A DNA stretch of 64,000 nt from Delphinapterus leucas (GCF_002288925.2 NW_022098063.1:2287424-2351423), one strand, 5' to 3'. Shown: positions 49,387 through 62,020, counted from the stretch's first letter. Notes: generated from the letters alone by a model not told the origin. Numbers and translations: made by a program.

Positions 49387-50605
49387 TCTAGAAAAAAAAA
49401 TCTTCCATGTGGTATGAAAAATACAGTCAAAAGACTTAATAAACCAGAAAAAGTTAGCAATATATAACAAAGGCTTATTTTCTTTAATTTATGAAGGGTC
49501 CATAAAAATGAGTATGAAAAAAGATGGATAACACAATAGGGAAAAGACGGTGAAAATGTGAGAAGATGCTTTATGAAACAAAGAGGTACAAAACAATGAT
49601 ACACCAAAAAAAAATGGGTCATAGCTTGGTTAGTGGCATTATTAATGAAAACTAAAACAAGATAATATTCCTTCATCTATCAGAATGACATTATTAAGTT
49701 ATAATGTACAATACCAGCAAGTTGTAGGGAAATAGCCAATCTCATACTCTTGATGTAAAATAAATTGCATCTTTTTGTAAAGCAATTTGATGATACCTAT
49801 TCAATTTTTAGACACACACAGCAACGCCATGCCTAAGAATTTACATACAAAATTATTTCAAGATATATGTGAAAGGATATTCTTTGCAGGATCTTTTTTT
49901 TTTTTTTTTTTTTTTGCAATACGCGGGCCTCTCACTGTCGTGGCCTCTCCTGTTGCGGAGCACAGGCTCCGGGCGCGCAGGCTCAGCGGCCATGGCTCAC
50001 GGGCCCAGCCGCTCCGCGGCATGTGGGATCTTCCCGGACCGGGCCACGAACCCGTGTCCCCTGAATCGGCAGGCAGACTCTCACCCACTGCACCACCAGG
50101 GAAGCCCTTTGCAGGATCTTTTGCTCAGAAAAAATGAAAACTTACAAACAACTTAAATGTCCACTAATTGATACTAATCCATTTAATTATGACACGTCCA
50201 AATTAAGGAATAAGAAGCAGACATTTAAAAGGTGGAGGTACATTTCTATGTATTAATAATGAAAAATATTTGATATTTTAATAAACAAACTTTCAGCAGC
50301 AGACAAGTAAAACTTGTTCAATCCTTATCATAAATTCGCAAAATGTTTTTCAGGAAGAAATCACAAGTAATGATTAACAGTGTCTATCTTTGATAAGGGC
50401 ACTTTGGGGTATGAGAAAAGAGGCGTCTCTCTTCATATATCACCCTTCTGTATGGCTTATCTAAACACAGATATTTAGAGATAGACATAAAAACACATAC
50501 AAATAACATGCCAGTTTATTTTATATGAAAGGTAAGATTATGGGCTTCTTATTATAATTTTCTCTACTAAAATACTCATATTTTATAGTTTCAAAAAGGT
50601 ATGAG
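49387..50605 (+). mobile_element. Second old L1 fragment, 3' part
   Basis: The order of blocks fits ORF2 3' sequence and a 3' UTR: 'cagaaaaagttagcaatata', 'acaatgatacaccaaaaaaa', 'tctatcagaatgacattatt', 'cttacaaacaacttaaatgt', 'tatctttgataagggcactt'. It is interrupted by the CHR SINE at 49898-50106. Confidence 0.55.
49898..50106 (-). mobile_element. CHR-type SINE (short GC-rich form), antisense
   Basis: A reversed SINE: poly-T at its left, then gcaatacgcgggcctctcactg, ccgctccgcggcatgtggg, and the reversed head ccaccagggaagccc at its right. A perfect 16-base target duplication ctttgcaggatctttt lies at 49882-49897 and 50107-50122. The perfect duplication marks it as one of the youngest insertions in the window. 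Confidence 0.97.
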
Positions 50606-50683
50606 ACAAGGAAGTGATCCAGACTGTGGAGTGGGAGGACTCGGAGCTTACCTCCACCAACTAGCACATCAAAAATACATCTA

Positions 50684-50889
50684 GAGGGGGCTTCCCTGGT
50701 GGTGCAGTGGTTAAGAGTCCGTCTGCTGATGCAGGGGACCCGGGTTCGTGCCCCGGTCCGGGAGGATCCCACATGCCGCGGAGCGGCTGGGCCCGTGAGC
50801 CGTGGCCGCTGAGCCTGCACGTCCGGAGCCTGTGCTCCGCAACGGGAGAGGCCACAGCAGTGAGAGGCCCGTGTACCACACACACAAAA
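50684..50889 (+). mobile_element. CHR-type SINE (short GC-rich form) in L1
   Basis: The head gcttccctggtggtgcagtgg is at 50690. The B-box is gggttcgtgcc, the body gcggagcggctgggcccgtg, and the end cccgtgtaccacacacac plus A. A 12-base target duplication aaaatacatcta lies at 50672-50683 and 50890-50901. Confidence 0.97.
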
Positions 50890-52289
50890 AAAATACATCT
50901 ACATGGGGAACAATTCTCGCTGAAAACTAAGTGGAGTCTGGCAGGAAGACTCCTGTACAGCTAAAGACTGCAAGAAAGATACACACGGAATCCGGTATGA
51001 AGACAAGAGAACCGATCAGGTCATAACACGTGCCCCTGGGAGGTGAGTCAGCAGAGGAGAGGGATCACAAGGGTAATGTCCTGGGAGTGAGCAGTTCAGC
51101 CACATACTGGGCGCCCAGCCCTGGCGTTCAACATCTGGAAGACGAGCCCCCTCGGCTGGTTGGAGGGCCAGTGGGACTAACAGGAAGGCTGTAGGAAGGC
51201 TGAACTCTGCACATGAGGAGCCTGCCCGAGCTTGCTTACTCCCCGAATAGGGTGGGTTAACCACGTGCGTCGCTGGCTGGTTTCCAGGACCACCATGGTG
51301 CATACCCCAGTCTGAGCTGAGCACCCACTCCAGCCCCACTTGCTACACAACACAGCTCCACACTGAGGCAATGACTGCCATGGTCAAGGGAAAATCTCGG
51401 CTGTGAGACATAAAGGTGGTTCAGACCTGGAACAGCATCTGAGTAGGGTGGGGGCGGCCATTACTGGCTCTTACGTAGGCAGCGCATCAGAAACTCTCCA
51501 GGTCTCTGACGGCAACCTGGACTACCACAGCCCACATCCAGACCCGCGCCAAGTGCCCACACCAGGCCCTCTTGCTCCAGCACTGCCTCCCTCTGAGGCA
51601 AGAGTGCCAGTGTCAGGAGGGTGGAGAGCACATACTTAAAGGGAATGGAGTCAGCTTAGGCCCACCCCTGAGGGCTTCTGTTCCTGCAACTTGGGACCCC
51701 ACCCCATAGGGCAGTGATGGCTACTGAGCAGAGGAGAAGTCCTGGCTCACACCTGGTTCTGGACTTAGTCCCTTCATCTCCAACCCCGCCTCCTACCAAG
51801 GTAGTAGCTGCCAGCCCACCCCGGGAAAGACATGACTTGTGTTCACATCAAATCCAGCTCTCCCACCAAAGACACTGGGCACACATAGACTGTATAGGCA
51901 TGCTACCACAAAAGGATGCCCCTTCAAGACCACAAGTGACATTTTTACCCAATTTCATAGAGACAGAGAAAGTTAAGTAAAATGAGAACACAGAGGAATT
52001 TGTTTCCAATGAAAGACCAAGAGAAAACATCTGGAAAAACAACTAATGAAACAGAATAATCAATTTACCAGATAAAGAGTTCAAAGCATTAGCAGTAAGA
52101 ACGCTCACTGAATTAGGGCAAAGAATATATGAACGCAGTGATAATTTTAACAAAGAACTAGAAGGTATAAAAAAGAAGCGATCAGCACTGAAGAATACAA
52201 AAACTGAAATAACACCCTAGAAGGAATGAAGAGCCAACAAGGTGATGCAGAAGAAAGTATATGTGATCTGGAAGATAGAATAACAAAAA

Positions 52290-52351
52290 TCACATAATCA
52301 GAAGAGCAAAATGAAAAAAATCACATAATCAGAAGAGCAAAATGAAAAAAA
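52290..52351 (+). repeat. 31-bp tandem duplication in L1
   Basis: Two identical units (52290-52320 and 52321-52351), each starting tcacataatcagaagagc, lie just upstream of the SINE at 52372. Confidence 0.95.
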
Positions 52352-52371
52352 TTGTTTAAAAACAATATGAG

Positions 52372-52590
52372 AGCTTCCCTGGTGGCACAGTGGTTGAGAG
52401 TCCGCCTGCCAATGCAGGGGACACGGGTTCGTGCCCCGGTCCGGGAAGATCCCACATGCCGTGGAGCGGCTAGGCCCATGAGCCATGGCTGCTGAGCCTG
52501 TGCATCCGGAGCCTGTGGTCCGCAATGGGAGAGGCCACAACAGTGAGAGGCCCGCGTACTGCAAAAAAAAAAACAAAACAAAACAAAAAG
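52372..52590 (+). mobile_element. CHR-type SINE (short GC-rich form) in L1
   Basis: The head agcttccctggtggcacagtgg leads into a B-box gggttcgtgcc, a gtggagcggctaggcccatg body, and an aaacaaaacaaaacaaaaag tail. No clear target duplication is seen. Confidence 0.93.
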
Positions 52591-52657
52591 AGAACATTTT
52601 AAGGGACCTCTAGGACAATCAAGAGTATCAACATTCACATTACAGGGGTCCTAGAAG

Positions 52658-52660
<3 letters not shown>

Positions 52661-52716
<56 letters not shown>
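52661..52716 (+). repeat. (GA)28 microsatellite
   Basis: A pure GA run of 56 bases. The flanks (ctagaaggag before, aagggg after) match an L1 segment that is normally purine-rich, so this is probably an in-place expansion. Confidence 0.98.
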
Positions 52717-52719
<3 letters not shown>

Positions 52720-53323
52720 GGGTTGAAAAATGCATTTGATGAAATTATGGCTGAAAATGTCCCAAACCTGAAGAAGGAAACAGATGTCCAGGTACAGGAA
52801 ACACAGAGAGTTCCAAACAAGATGAACCCAAAGCAACCCACATCAAGACATATAAGAGGTAAAATGGCAAAAGTTAAAGAGAGAATGTAAAGGCAGCAAG
52901 AGAAAAACAAAGACTCACAAACAAGGGAACCCCATAAACCTATCAGCTCATTTCTCTGCAGAAGCTTTGCAGGCCAGAAGGGAATGGCCTGATATATTCA
53001 AAGTGCTGAAAGGGAAAACCCTGCAACCTAGGATACTCAATGCAACAAGATTATAGTTTAGAATTGAAGGAGAGATAAAGAACTTCTCGGGCAAGCAAAA
53101 CCTAAAAGAGTTGGTCAACCCTAAACCAACCCTAAAAGAAATGTTAAAAGGTCTTCTCTAAGTGGGAAAGAAAAGGCTACAACAAGAAGTAAGTATCTAC
53201 AGAAAAGGGAAAATCCCACTAGTAAAGCAAATATATAGTAAAGGCTGAGGATCAACCACTCAAAAAAGCATGAGACAATTAGATTTCCACCATTAATTGC
53301 TTTACAAACTGTAGAATAAATAG

Positions 53324-53325
<2 letters not shown>

Positions 53326-53368
<43 letters not shown>
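53326..53368 (+). repeat. (CA)n(TA)n compound microsatellite
   Basis: About 15 AC units are followed by about 6 TA units, directly after the end of the truncated L1. Confidence 0.97.
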
Positions 53369-53919
53369 CATACAGATACACCTACATACACAAGCTTTTC
53401 CTGCTATACTTCTTTGAACTCATCAGCATAAGCAAGTGTTCTAATTCAGAAGCCCTTGAGTTTAACTCATCTTTGGATTGACTTCCCTTCTTAAGTTTTG
53501 GCATCACCAACTAATCAATTGTTCTCTGGTGCGTCTTTCCACGTCACCACTCACTGACATGAGAAGAGTTAAGTGAAGAAAGAGAACTTCCTCATAAAAT
53601 TCTGGATTAACAAGTCACTTTATAAATCAAGGAACAAGAACTCCGCATGATATTAAAAAAAATCATAGTCACCAGTCCCTGCACTTATCTTAGAATTTGA
53701 AGAAACTCATTTCGTAATGCTGCAGTTGGTGGTCTGTGACAGCAAACAACTATGGGGAATTTGGATTCTTCATGTTTCAAACAGAGACTGTCTTTATCAT
53801 CACTCATTCTAACACATCCACAAAGCAAGGTGGGAAAATATGTGGGCAAGGAAGGATGCTTAGAAAACGCAAGGTAAATAATTTACTCCACATCACACAT
53901 GACAGATGACGGCTAAGAG
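53369..53919. other. Unassigned noncoding DNA
   Basis: Nothing recognised. Confidence 0.4.
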
Positions 53920-54110
53920 CTCAACATGTGGGTCGGGGGCTCTGGCTTTACATCCCAACTCCACTGTGACTCAATGTATTGCCTGCAGCAACCCAGCTTC
54001 TCTGAATATCCTTCCCCATCTAAATCGGGGACAATTCACAGGTTTGTTCTGAGTATTAAGTGAAATGGTACAGGTGCTCAGCACAGGATATGGGAGAGAG
54101 CCAACATTTT
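53920..54110 (+). repeat. MIR SINE remnant
   Basis: 'gggctctggctttacatccc', ccactgtgactcaatg, an 'acccagcttctctgaatatc' block and 'tgagtattaagtgaaatggt' follow sense MIR order, ending in gtgctcagcacagg. Confidence 0.7.
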
Positions 54111-57100
54111 TTAAATGTTGGTCATAAAAAATTATATTAGAAATATATATGGAATCCAGTTTTTTACTCTATCAGCTATAGTAAATGAAACAGATACCAT
54201 GAACAAGTCCAAGGGATCATGCCTAAAAATTTAATTGTAGCTGGCTTCAGGTTTGGGATAAAAATGATTGTTATAAAAGGAAGAGACATGCACATTTAAA
54301 TGATGTTAGAGATAAATTATGTGTCGTGTTTTCTACATATTGGACCCACTTCCACTCCATAAAGCACATTTTAACTTTTGATTCAGAATATGTGAGCCCA
54401 AAACCAATAAAAGAATTAGAAAGATAAAAAAATAAACATTATCCCATATTTCAACTTGGGGTCATTCTTTTCACTTATAACTAATTCATGGTTACATATT
54501 AGGTGCTCTAGGAATGACCTGGATTTCAGTGACAAGATAAGGGCTGTTTGGATTTCACAGTGCTGGTTCCTTTGCTTGCTTGCGTGTTCGCTTTGTGACC
54601 CCTGGTGATACTGCACTCCTGAGGGAGGTGACGTCCTGATAATCCACTATGTTTGTAAAAGTCATCTTGTTTTTGCAGAACCAGCAATGTTCAGGACCAA
54701 AAAAAAATGGCTTCCTTTAACTGAGTTTTATTTTATACAGATAGGTGTTTAAAATCGAAATGATATTTATTTTTACCTCTTCCTCAGATACACCCTTTCA
54801 CAGTTTAAAAGGACACAGTAGGTCGCCTGCACGAGGCTGGAGGCTGTCATCGTATCTAAGCAGAATTGCAATGAGATGCTGGGTGCTCGCTGAGAGTGAC
54901 AAGGCACTCATAATGTATTCCCTAGAGCAGAGAATTTTACAGACACCCTCCCCCCCACCGAATTGGTATGTAATGTTTTATGTGTAGGTACATGGCTTTC
55001 ATCAGATATTCAGAGGTCCTTTATCTAAAAATGATTGAAAATCACAGTTCTACAGAACATGCATATCCCAAGGTATTTTAGAGCTTTCAACCAAACGAAG
55101 CCTGGCAGTGCTTATCACTGAGGCACAGAACAGATTGAGAGGCAGGTAACGTATAAAGTGAGCTGTGAAAGGGTACTGTTTGTGTTTAGAAGGAACAGTT
55201 TGACAATTCACTTGGGGAGGGTAATGAAACCTCCATTCTAAATCTACTGTGGGGCTATTTGCTGAAAGAAGAGGTCTTGGTTTTGCCCAACTCACAGAGT
55301 ACGGCAAATTGGTCACTAAATAAGCTTAATCACGGTTGAATGTTAACTTAATGTTTGTTTTTAATTCTGCTTGACTTCTTAGCTTTAAGTTTAACAGACA
55401 GAAAACCATTTTGCAAACCTAAACTTCCATTTAGCCTTTCTTACTTCTGCTTAGGAGAATTTAAATTGAGCTTTCAATAAGGGGAGGGAAATTGGAGTAT
55501 AAATATATGTATGTTTCTAATACCTTTGCCCTTGTCGCTGGATTTATGTGTCTTTCACACAAGGGGAGAATTGGGTTCAAAATATTCAAAAATTTTTAAA
55601 GAAAAACAAATATTATAGCCTAAAGAGGCACGGGATGTGCAAATTTAATTTGTGTGGGTATTTTTTAATCGAATTATAATTAGTTTGATATAATTGGAAA
55701 AGACACTGAAAAATAAAAACTTTTGTCCTGTTATTGTGACAGTACATCATGGGGAAAAAAAAAAAAACATTTGTAGGTTGGCTTTAAAAGATTTTTAGGG
55801 CTATTCATGAATTTTTATTCTCTACAATATGGACTTGGAATCATCATTCAAGCTGTTATGGAATTTGATAGCAGTATATTTAAAACTTCTCTCTGAGGGT
55901 CTGTTATGGAAAAGAGTTCTATTTACGTTTAAATTATGAATGTTTTGACTCTATTGGGGGCATGTGATACAAATTATGCATCCTGGTCACCATACTCCTT
56001 TTGGGATGGAGCTGCCTGTTTCTATGATTGTCAATGCACTCATAAACAGAGGAGGACATCTCTTCCAATAAAAGATTTTAAGTACCCAATTTACAGTCCT
56101 GAGTGTAAAACGCCCCAAAATAATGTGGATAGACAAAGCAACTTAAATTCCCTTCTGATTAGAGGTCATAAAATATGAACGTGATATTTAAATAGCACTT
56201 GAGAAGAAAAATAGGAAACAGACTAGATTTTCTTATGGTACAAATGCTCAGCGTTACATACATTTGTGAAGAAAAAAATTAAAAGCATGTAAGCCAAATG
56301 CACGCTAAGAAGAGATTCCGATGAATTGAACCCTTTCCTTGGACAAACATGCATAATCTTCCATTTCTCAGCTGTATGTGAATTAGAAATATCACGCATC
56401 TGATATGCCTTCCAAAGCTAGCTTTGTCTTGACTTTACCTCAGATCTTTTTCCTCTTGGTGTCCATTGGACAAATATTTTTTGTTGTCATTCAATTGTCA
56501 CTCATATGTATATTCACATTCTCTCCACTTAAGAAAGCTTAGAAATGGTTTAAAACAATCGTCAGTATATTGATCACCTAGCCAGTAATGTGTGAGATAA
56601 AATTCCAGTTCACTGATTATCAAAGCTCACAATTCTGGAAGATGTCTCTTCTTAACTTAAATCTGGCACTTTTCTGTGGAGAGCTAATAAATTCTGGTTC
56701 AGTAGACATCTCCACAGAATATAAGATTTTATAGTCACCCCCTCCCAAGTAATCAACCTGAGTGGGCAAAATAAGAAAGTGGGCATCTTGTCTAGAGAAT
56801 TTACACACATTACAACCTAACCAAAGGTCAGTCTCCTATCACTGCTATGAACCAGACATTTACAATAGTATCAGTGATAAGATACTTTTCCTGAAAAAAA
56901 AAAAATTTTTTTATTGGTCTAAGTTCTAAACAATTGCTTTGGTTATTATTGAGTTTTAATAATAATTATTTAACCTTCAAACAGGCGCATTTTTTTTATT
57001 ACTTGCCCTATAAAACATGTTCTACGTGAGAGTCACTTTGGACAACTCCTCTTGTGCTGTCGGCTCTGATAGATGACAGGTGTGAACTCGTACGCACGTG

Positions 57101-59276
57101 CACTGGAGAGAATGTCTGTAATGACTCAAAATTGTTCAACCTTGAGTTGACCACAGTTCACATCTGTGACCACCTCTGTGATAGTACATATTCCTGAGCT
57201 CAATAAATATAATTAGAATACTGATAAAGAGACAAAACTGGAATATGTCAATTCTGTCTTTCTTTGAAACCATTTAGCATTTTTACTTGTCTTTAAAATT
57301 TAAAATAGTGAAACAGAATATGAAATATGAGGTGTAATATTTTCTTTGAGATGAATAAATTTTAGTTCACACATTAAATATCTTACTTAATTTGAGTATT
57401 ATCTGTAATGTTGATATTTATTATTCTTTTATAATTTTTAATTGTAAAATTTTAAATGAATTTTAAATAAATACAGAAAATTTTTAAATAATATTGTGAT
57501 GTGATTATTGTTTAAAATATCATTTTCATACAAAAGAAGGACGTGCTGGCATGTATATTAACTATGCTACTGGGTGTAAATTTAATCCCATGTTAATTAC
57601 AAAAAATAATAAACTAAATATTTTGTGACTCTCATGATAAATCAAGTATTGTTTTACTATAAGTACTGAAGGAGTTACATTATATAAAATAGTCTGCAAA
57701 GCCAAAATCCTCTGTCTCCCAGAATCCGGACACTAGGCATTTTTGAGATACATAGCTCTTTCAGGCTGTTGAGTTCAGAGATGGCAACTTAATGGGAAAT
57801 TAGACTTAGTGGGAAAACGGAGAGTCTCACTCCCCTACGCCATGTGCACACACATGGACACACACACAGTCAAAATAACACAAGCTTCCGAGACTCCTGT
57901 TTTGGAGCTGTCACCCTTACTGCCTTTTAACACATTCAGTTACAGGATTCGGTTTTATATCTCTGCCCCAACTTCCCTTAATCTGGGCTTTTATCTCTCA
58001 TTGCCGGATTATCTCTATTTTTCTCCTATCCTTCAGCATATATATCCCTAATGTCCTAAAATGATCCCAGTAGTAATTAATACTAATTTGTCACTGAAGG
58101 CAGCTCAGGTACCCACTATACACACACGTGTGTGTGTATATATTTTTTTTTTCAGATTCCTGTAGACTACCCAGAAAAATTATTTCTGAAGCAAACAGTT
58201 TGTTTTGAACTGGAAAACTCTAGCAATCTTTCTCTGCTGCAAGTGGCACAAAGGTCACTCTGCCCTTAAAAACTATTTAATCAAAGATCGCATGCTCTTC
58301 TGCTGCCCCATCTTCACGCTACAAGTGACCAGATTTCTAGTCTACTTACAACAACGTGGGAAATAAGAAAACGAAATGTGTCCTGATTATGACACATATC
58401 AAGGTTAGAACCTTTCTGATGTGATAAGTACAACATCCCAGAGCAGTGTCGTGCTGCCATCTCAACCATGTCTTATATAATGTATAATCTGTTGCTCGTA
58501 ATGGCATACAGGACAAGAAGATATACTTTCTTTGTTGGCATAGCTTATCACTTCCAAAAGAGCCATCTATAGTTCTTTTCCAAAGTATGCAGATTTTTGC
58601 TAAAATGTGGACTATTTGGCCAAGGCCATTTTAAAACTGAGCATGTTCACACCCCATAAAAACTTAGAAGAGAATGTGTGGCCTTTGGAACCTGTTAAAA
58701 TGTCATTACTGCCAAGAATGTGATGTATGGGGTTAATTAGTGACTGTATTTACCATGGATGCTATAGACTGTACCCTGGAATGTTATGGAGCAAGCCTTC
58801 TCAGCATAGCTGACATAATTTGGCAACCTTCTTTATGAGCAATTCTAAAACGAGTAGGCCACAAATTAACACAATGAAAATTGTATTAAAAATAATTCCT
58901 TGTTCTCTCAGTATTCACTTTGTTCATGCTCTGCCCATTTTAGAGCAGGATGTGTGTTGGTTCTTTTTTAATCTTGAAGAGGATATAGCTTCTCTATCTC
59001 AAGAAATGGATTGGCATCCACCTTCAGTGGTTGTGGATCTGCTCAGTTTCTAGTTATCACTGGTTTAGGCAAACCGTCTTGGTGTAAGCAAAATATATCT
59101 CAACAGGTTTTGAGTTTTAAGTTTCTATAGGACCACCTCTCACCTTTATTATTTTCCTTAATTAAACCTCAATTGTCTGTAAATGATCCTTTTGATAGTA
59201 TTAGTATGATCTCTTGTTCTTTCTCAAAGTTACGGAGTTGCTTTTTGGTTACTAACAATTTATTAATTCAAATATT
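54111..59276. other. Unassigned noncoding DNA
   Basis: A long AT-rich stretch with no gene or named repeat. A small CA/GT palindrome lies at 58120-58135. An extremely AT-rich part is at 57260-57530. Open frames of up to 88 codons are unsupported. Confidence 0.4.
58120..58135. repeat. CA/GT palindrome
   Basis: acacacac then gtgtgtgt: a perfect 16-base palindrome centred on 58127/58128. Alternating purine-pyrimidine DNA of this kind can adopt the Z form in vitro. Confidence 0.95.
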
Positions 59277-59284
59277 TATTAAAC

Positions 59285-59497
59285 CAGCAGTTGGCAAACT
59301 AGAGCTCATGGGCCAGTCCAGCCCACCTCCTCTGTCTGTAAATGAAGTTTTATTAGGACACATTCACTCCCACTTATTTTTGTATTGTCCTAAGCTGCTT
59401 TCTCACTACAAAGCCAGAGTTGAGTGGTTGTGGCAGAGACCCCACAAAGCCTAAAACATGCACAAGATGGCCTTAAAAAACAGTTTGCCAACGCTTA
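59285..59497 (+). mobile_element. Nonautonomous hAT DNA transposon (copy 2)
   Basis: It begins cagcagttggcaaactag and ends cagtttgccaacgctta, inverted repeats of one another for about a dozen bases. Internal blocks (aatgaagttttattaggaca, 'caaagccagagttgagtgg', 'agagaccccacaaagcctaa') match copy 1 at 25307. The 8-base flanks tattaaac (59277-59284) and tgttaaac (59498-59505) form a one-mismatch target duplication. It has no coding capacity. Confidence 0.9.
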
Positions 59498-59505
59498 TGT
59501 TAAAC

Positions 59506-59700
59506 AGATATTTACCGAACACTTGTTTTATACTAAGCACTGTGCTGGACACTGAAAATATAACTATAATAAAAGTTCCCCCAAATTCATAATTAGATTC
59601 TGATGTATTTGGGAGCAGAAAATGTGAGTAGGAAGAATAAGGACCCAAATTATATATAGTATTCAGAGCAGCAGTATAAGATCAGAAGAGGAAGGCATTC
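59506..59700 (-). repeat. L2 LINE remnant (antisense)
   Basis: 'agatatttaccgaacacttg' followed by ttttatactaagcactgtgctggacactgaaaatataac is the reversed L2 3' end. It lies directly after the hAT element, so the hAT probably landed at the edge of, or in, this L2. Confidence 0.7.
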
Positions 59701-61592
59701 GCCATAATAAAAAAAAAAATGAAGGAAATATTGAAGAATACTATTATTTATTCTTGAGCAGAGGAAGAAAGGCACACAACTTTAACCTACTCTTCTGTTC
59801 TTATGATTCCTGATATTCTTGTCTTCAAGGACCACATGACTGGAGAAGCTATCCATCAGTATTCCACCAGGGGATTATATTTCAAAGTGATGTCTGACCA
59901 AGGAGAGAAAAAAATCAATTTTTTATGTGATTCTCTAAGGCATTTCTTCTACCTGATAATTATTTTATATATTTCTTCTACAGTGGTAAATCAGAATATC
60001 CAATTTTTCTTTGCACTGCGAAGGTTAAGCACAGAAATGAGCATGACACCGTCAACATTTACGCGCAATTTATTTGTATTTGGCTTCTTTGAAACAAGGC
60101 TTATGTGGCTATTTCCAGATAACTGTTTTCTATGACAGCAAGCCAGTCATCTTGTAACTGGCCTGACCTAACCCACTTTGAACCCTGACTTTGATATTCA
60201 CCCATATAAAAATAGAAAACAATTAACTTATGCATAACTATTTTCAGAAATATACATTTGAAATTCACATAAATGTGTCTGAGGAGCAACTTACATCCTA
60301 ACTACTGTCCTTGTAGTTCTCTTCTGACCTCCAAAGTATTACAAAGACGGGCATGCTTCTGAACCTGGGATCATTATCTTCTAGGTTGCAAAAACTGATA
60401 TCTCTCTGAGACACAGGTGAACTTAAATTTGTTGGTCTTAATAAGGCTGTATTTTTTGTGCAGGTTTTCTTGGTGTTATTTCTTTAACCATGCTTCATTT
60501 AGGCATTCAACCAAGGTTTTCAGAAAAACCTTCTAAGAGGTCAAGAAGTCTACCATCCAAATAGGTGCAAGTAATTTGATGCTAATAACAATCATCAAAT
60601 AATAACATTTCCATTATAACTTTGTTATACCCTCCCTCTAAAAGTGATGTGAAATGACTTACAATAAAAATTTGGCTACAAGATGTCTGCAAGCAATTAA
60701 TGGAAGACTAAAGGCAGGGATTCATAAGTAATGTGGAAGAGATGAATATAGCCAATGATTGCAAAATTAACAAGCAAATTAGGTACACATTGGTGAGTAA
60801 ATGCATCAGAGGGAAACCATGGAAATATAATTTCAGATTTAATGAAGAGATGTAGTTTCTATAATGCAGAAGCTTTTAAAAAATATTTTAGCATAACATA
60901 AGGTTTGCGATTGAGTTAATAATATAATGTCTAGCACACTGTGGGTATTTAAATATGTGTCAACAAAATGGACAGATTAGTTTAAAGCTAGTTCTGATGG
61001 CATTTATTGTATAAGTTAACCACTAGTTATATTTTTCTGTGGGTGACTAATGAGGACATAACATTGACAAGGCAATCTTGTATGAATTTTAGTCCACATA
61101 AGGTTATGTTGTCTTTTTCTCATTGTCAGAGTATTATATTCTCTTTGTATTTTCTCAACTACCTCATACTGATGACATTATCATAGGAAATAGTCAAATG
61201 AACTGGTTAGCTCAACATCAAGGTACAAAAGTTACTGTAACTAAAATAACTATCTCAGCTTCATGAAATCTGTTGAGACATCTCCCTCCCAATTTTTTGG
61301 GTCCCACTCTCTTACAGTATCCTAACTTTAAAGAGATACTGCAAGGATGGGATTTCAGTTTAGATTGTAATTCAGCCACCTGCAGTATCAGACACTGTGT
61401 TTTGATTTTCTGAAATCTTCAACATACAAATAAAGAGTAAAAAGGCTTTTTCAGGGAACTCATAGAAGCTTCTTATACAATTTATGATCTAATTTAATCT
61501 GGATTTACATTTAACGTTAATGGAATCATACTACATATGTTCTCTTATAACTTGTTTTTTAGCTCTATATTATGTTTTAGGAGTCATTTCTT
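59701..61592. other. Unassigned noncoding DNA
   Basis: No gene supported. A 110-codon frame at 59803-60135 (+) has no recognised domain. A faint MIR/L2-like patch occurs near 60900-60970. Confidence 0.4.
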
Positions 61593-62020
61593 TTTCTTAA
61601 CATCTTTATCGGAGTATAATTGCTTTACAATGTTGTGTTAGTTTCTGCTGTATAACAATCAGCTATACGTATACATGTATCCCCATATCCCCTCCCTCTT
61701 GCATCTCCCTCCCACCCTTCCTATCCCACCCCTCTAAGTGGTCACAAAGCACGGAGCTCATCTCCCTGTGCTATGCGGCTGTTTCTCACTAGCTATCTAT
61801 TTTACATTTGGTAGTGTATATATGGCCATGCCACTCTCTCACTTCATCCCAGCTTACCCTTCCTCCTCCCCGTGTCCTCAAATCCATTCTCTACATCTGC
61901 GTCTTTATTCCTGTCCTGCCCCTAGGTTCGTCAGAACCATGTTTTTTTAGATTCCATATATATGTGTTATTAAATGGTATTTGTTTTTCTCTTTCTGACT
62001 TACTTCTTATTGATGCATGC
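61593..62020 (-). mobile_element. L1 3' end, antisense
   Basis: It begins cttaacatctttatcggagt and continues through ttgctttacaatgttgtgtt, ccacccttcctatcccaccc and tggtcacaaagcacggagct, then reads into the reversed 3' UTR (tccatatatatgtgttatta, 'ctttctgacttacttcttat'). It is the same L1 lineage as 5149-5435, and longer. 5'-truncated. Confidence 0.85.

Larger units (their letters stand above)
50612..53300 (+). mobile_element. L1 5' region (5' UTR and ORF1-side), no 3' end
   Basis: It starts with an L1 5'-tip-like 'gagtgggaggactcggagct' and a relatively GC-rich 5' UTR (51000-51900). It continues into the older-type region before ORF1 ('ctggaagatagaataacaaa', 'gaaacagatgtccaggtaca', 'aagatgaacccaaagcaacc', 'gcaggccagaagggaatggc'), ending near 53260-53300 ahead of a CA repeat. 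The ORF2 and 3' parts are absent. It is interrupted by CHR SINEs at 50684-50889 and 52372-52590 and by the (GA)28 run. Short open frames inside it are broken. Confidence 0.8.

Noticed and set aside
49787..50137. 116-codon frame, and similar frames at 15369, 21876, 37659-37963, 50521-50964 and 52298-52638
   Set aside because: All are translations of the GC-rich CHR SINE body, which is short of stops. They are not genes.
51403..51980. Open frames in a GC-richer stretch, and a possible CpG-island promoter
   Set aside because: The stretch is the L1 5' UTR. GC richness and open frames are expected there and do not imply a host gene.
52661..53368. Regular repeats considered as a CRISPR-like or satellite array
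   Set aside because: They are simple dinucleotide microsatellites without spacers, and the DNA is mammalian.
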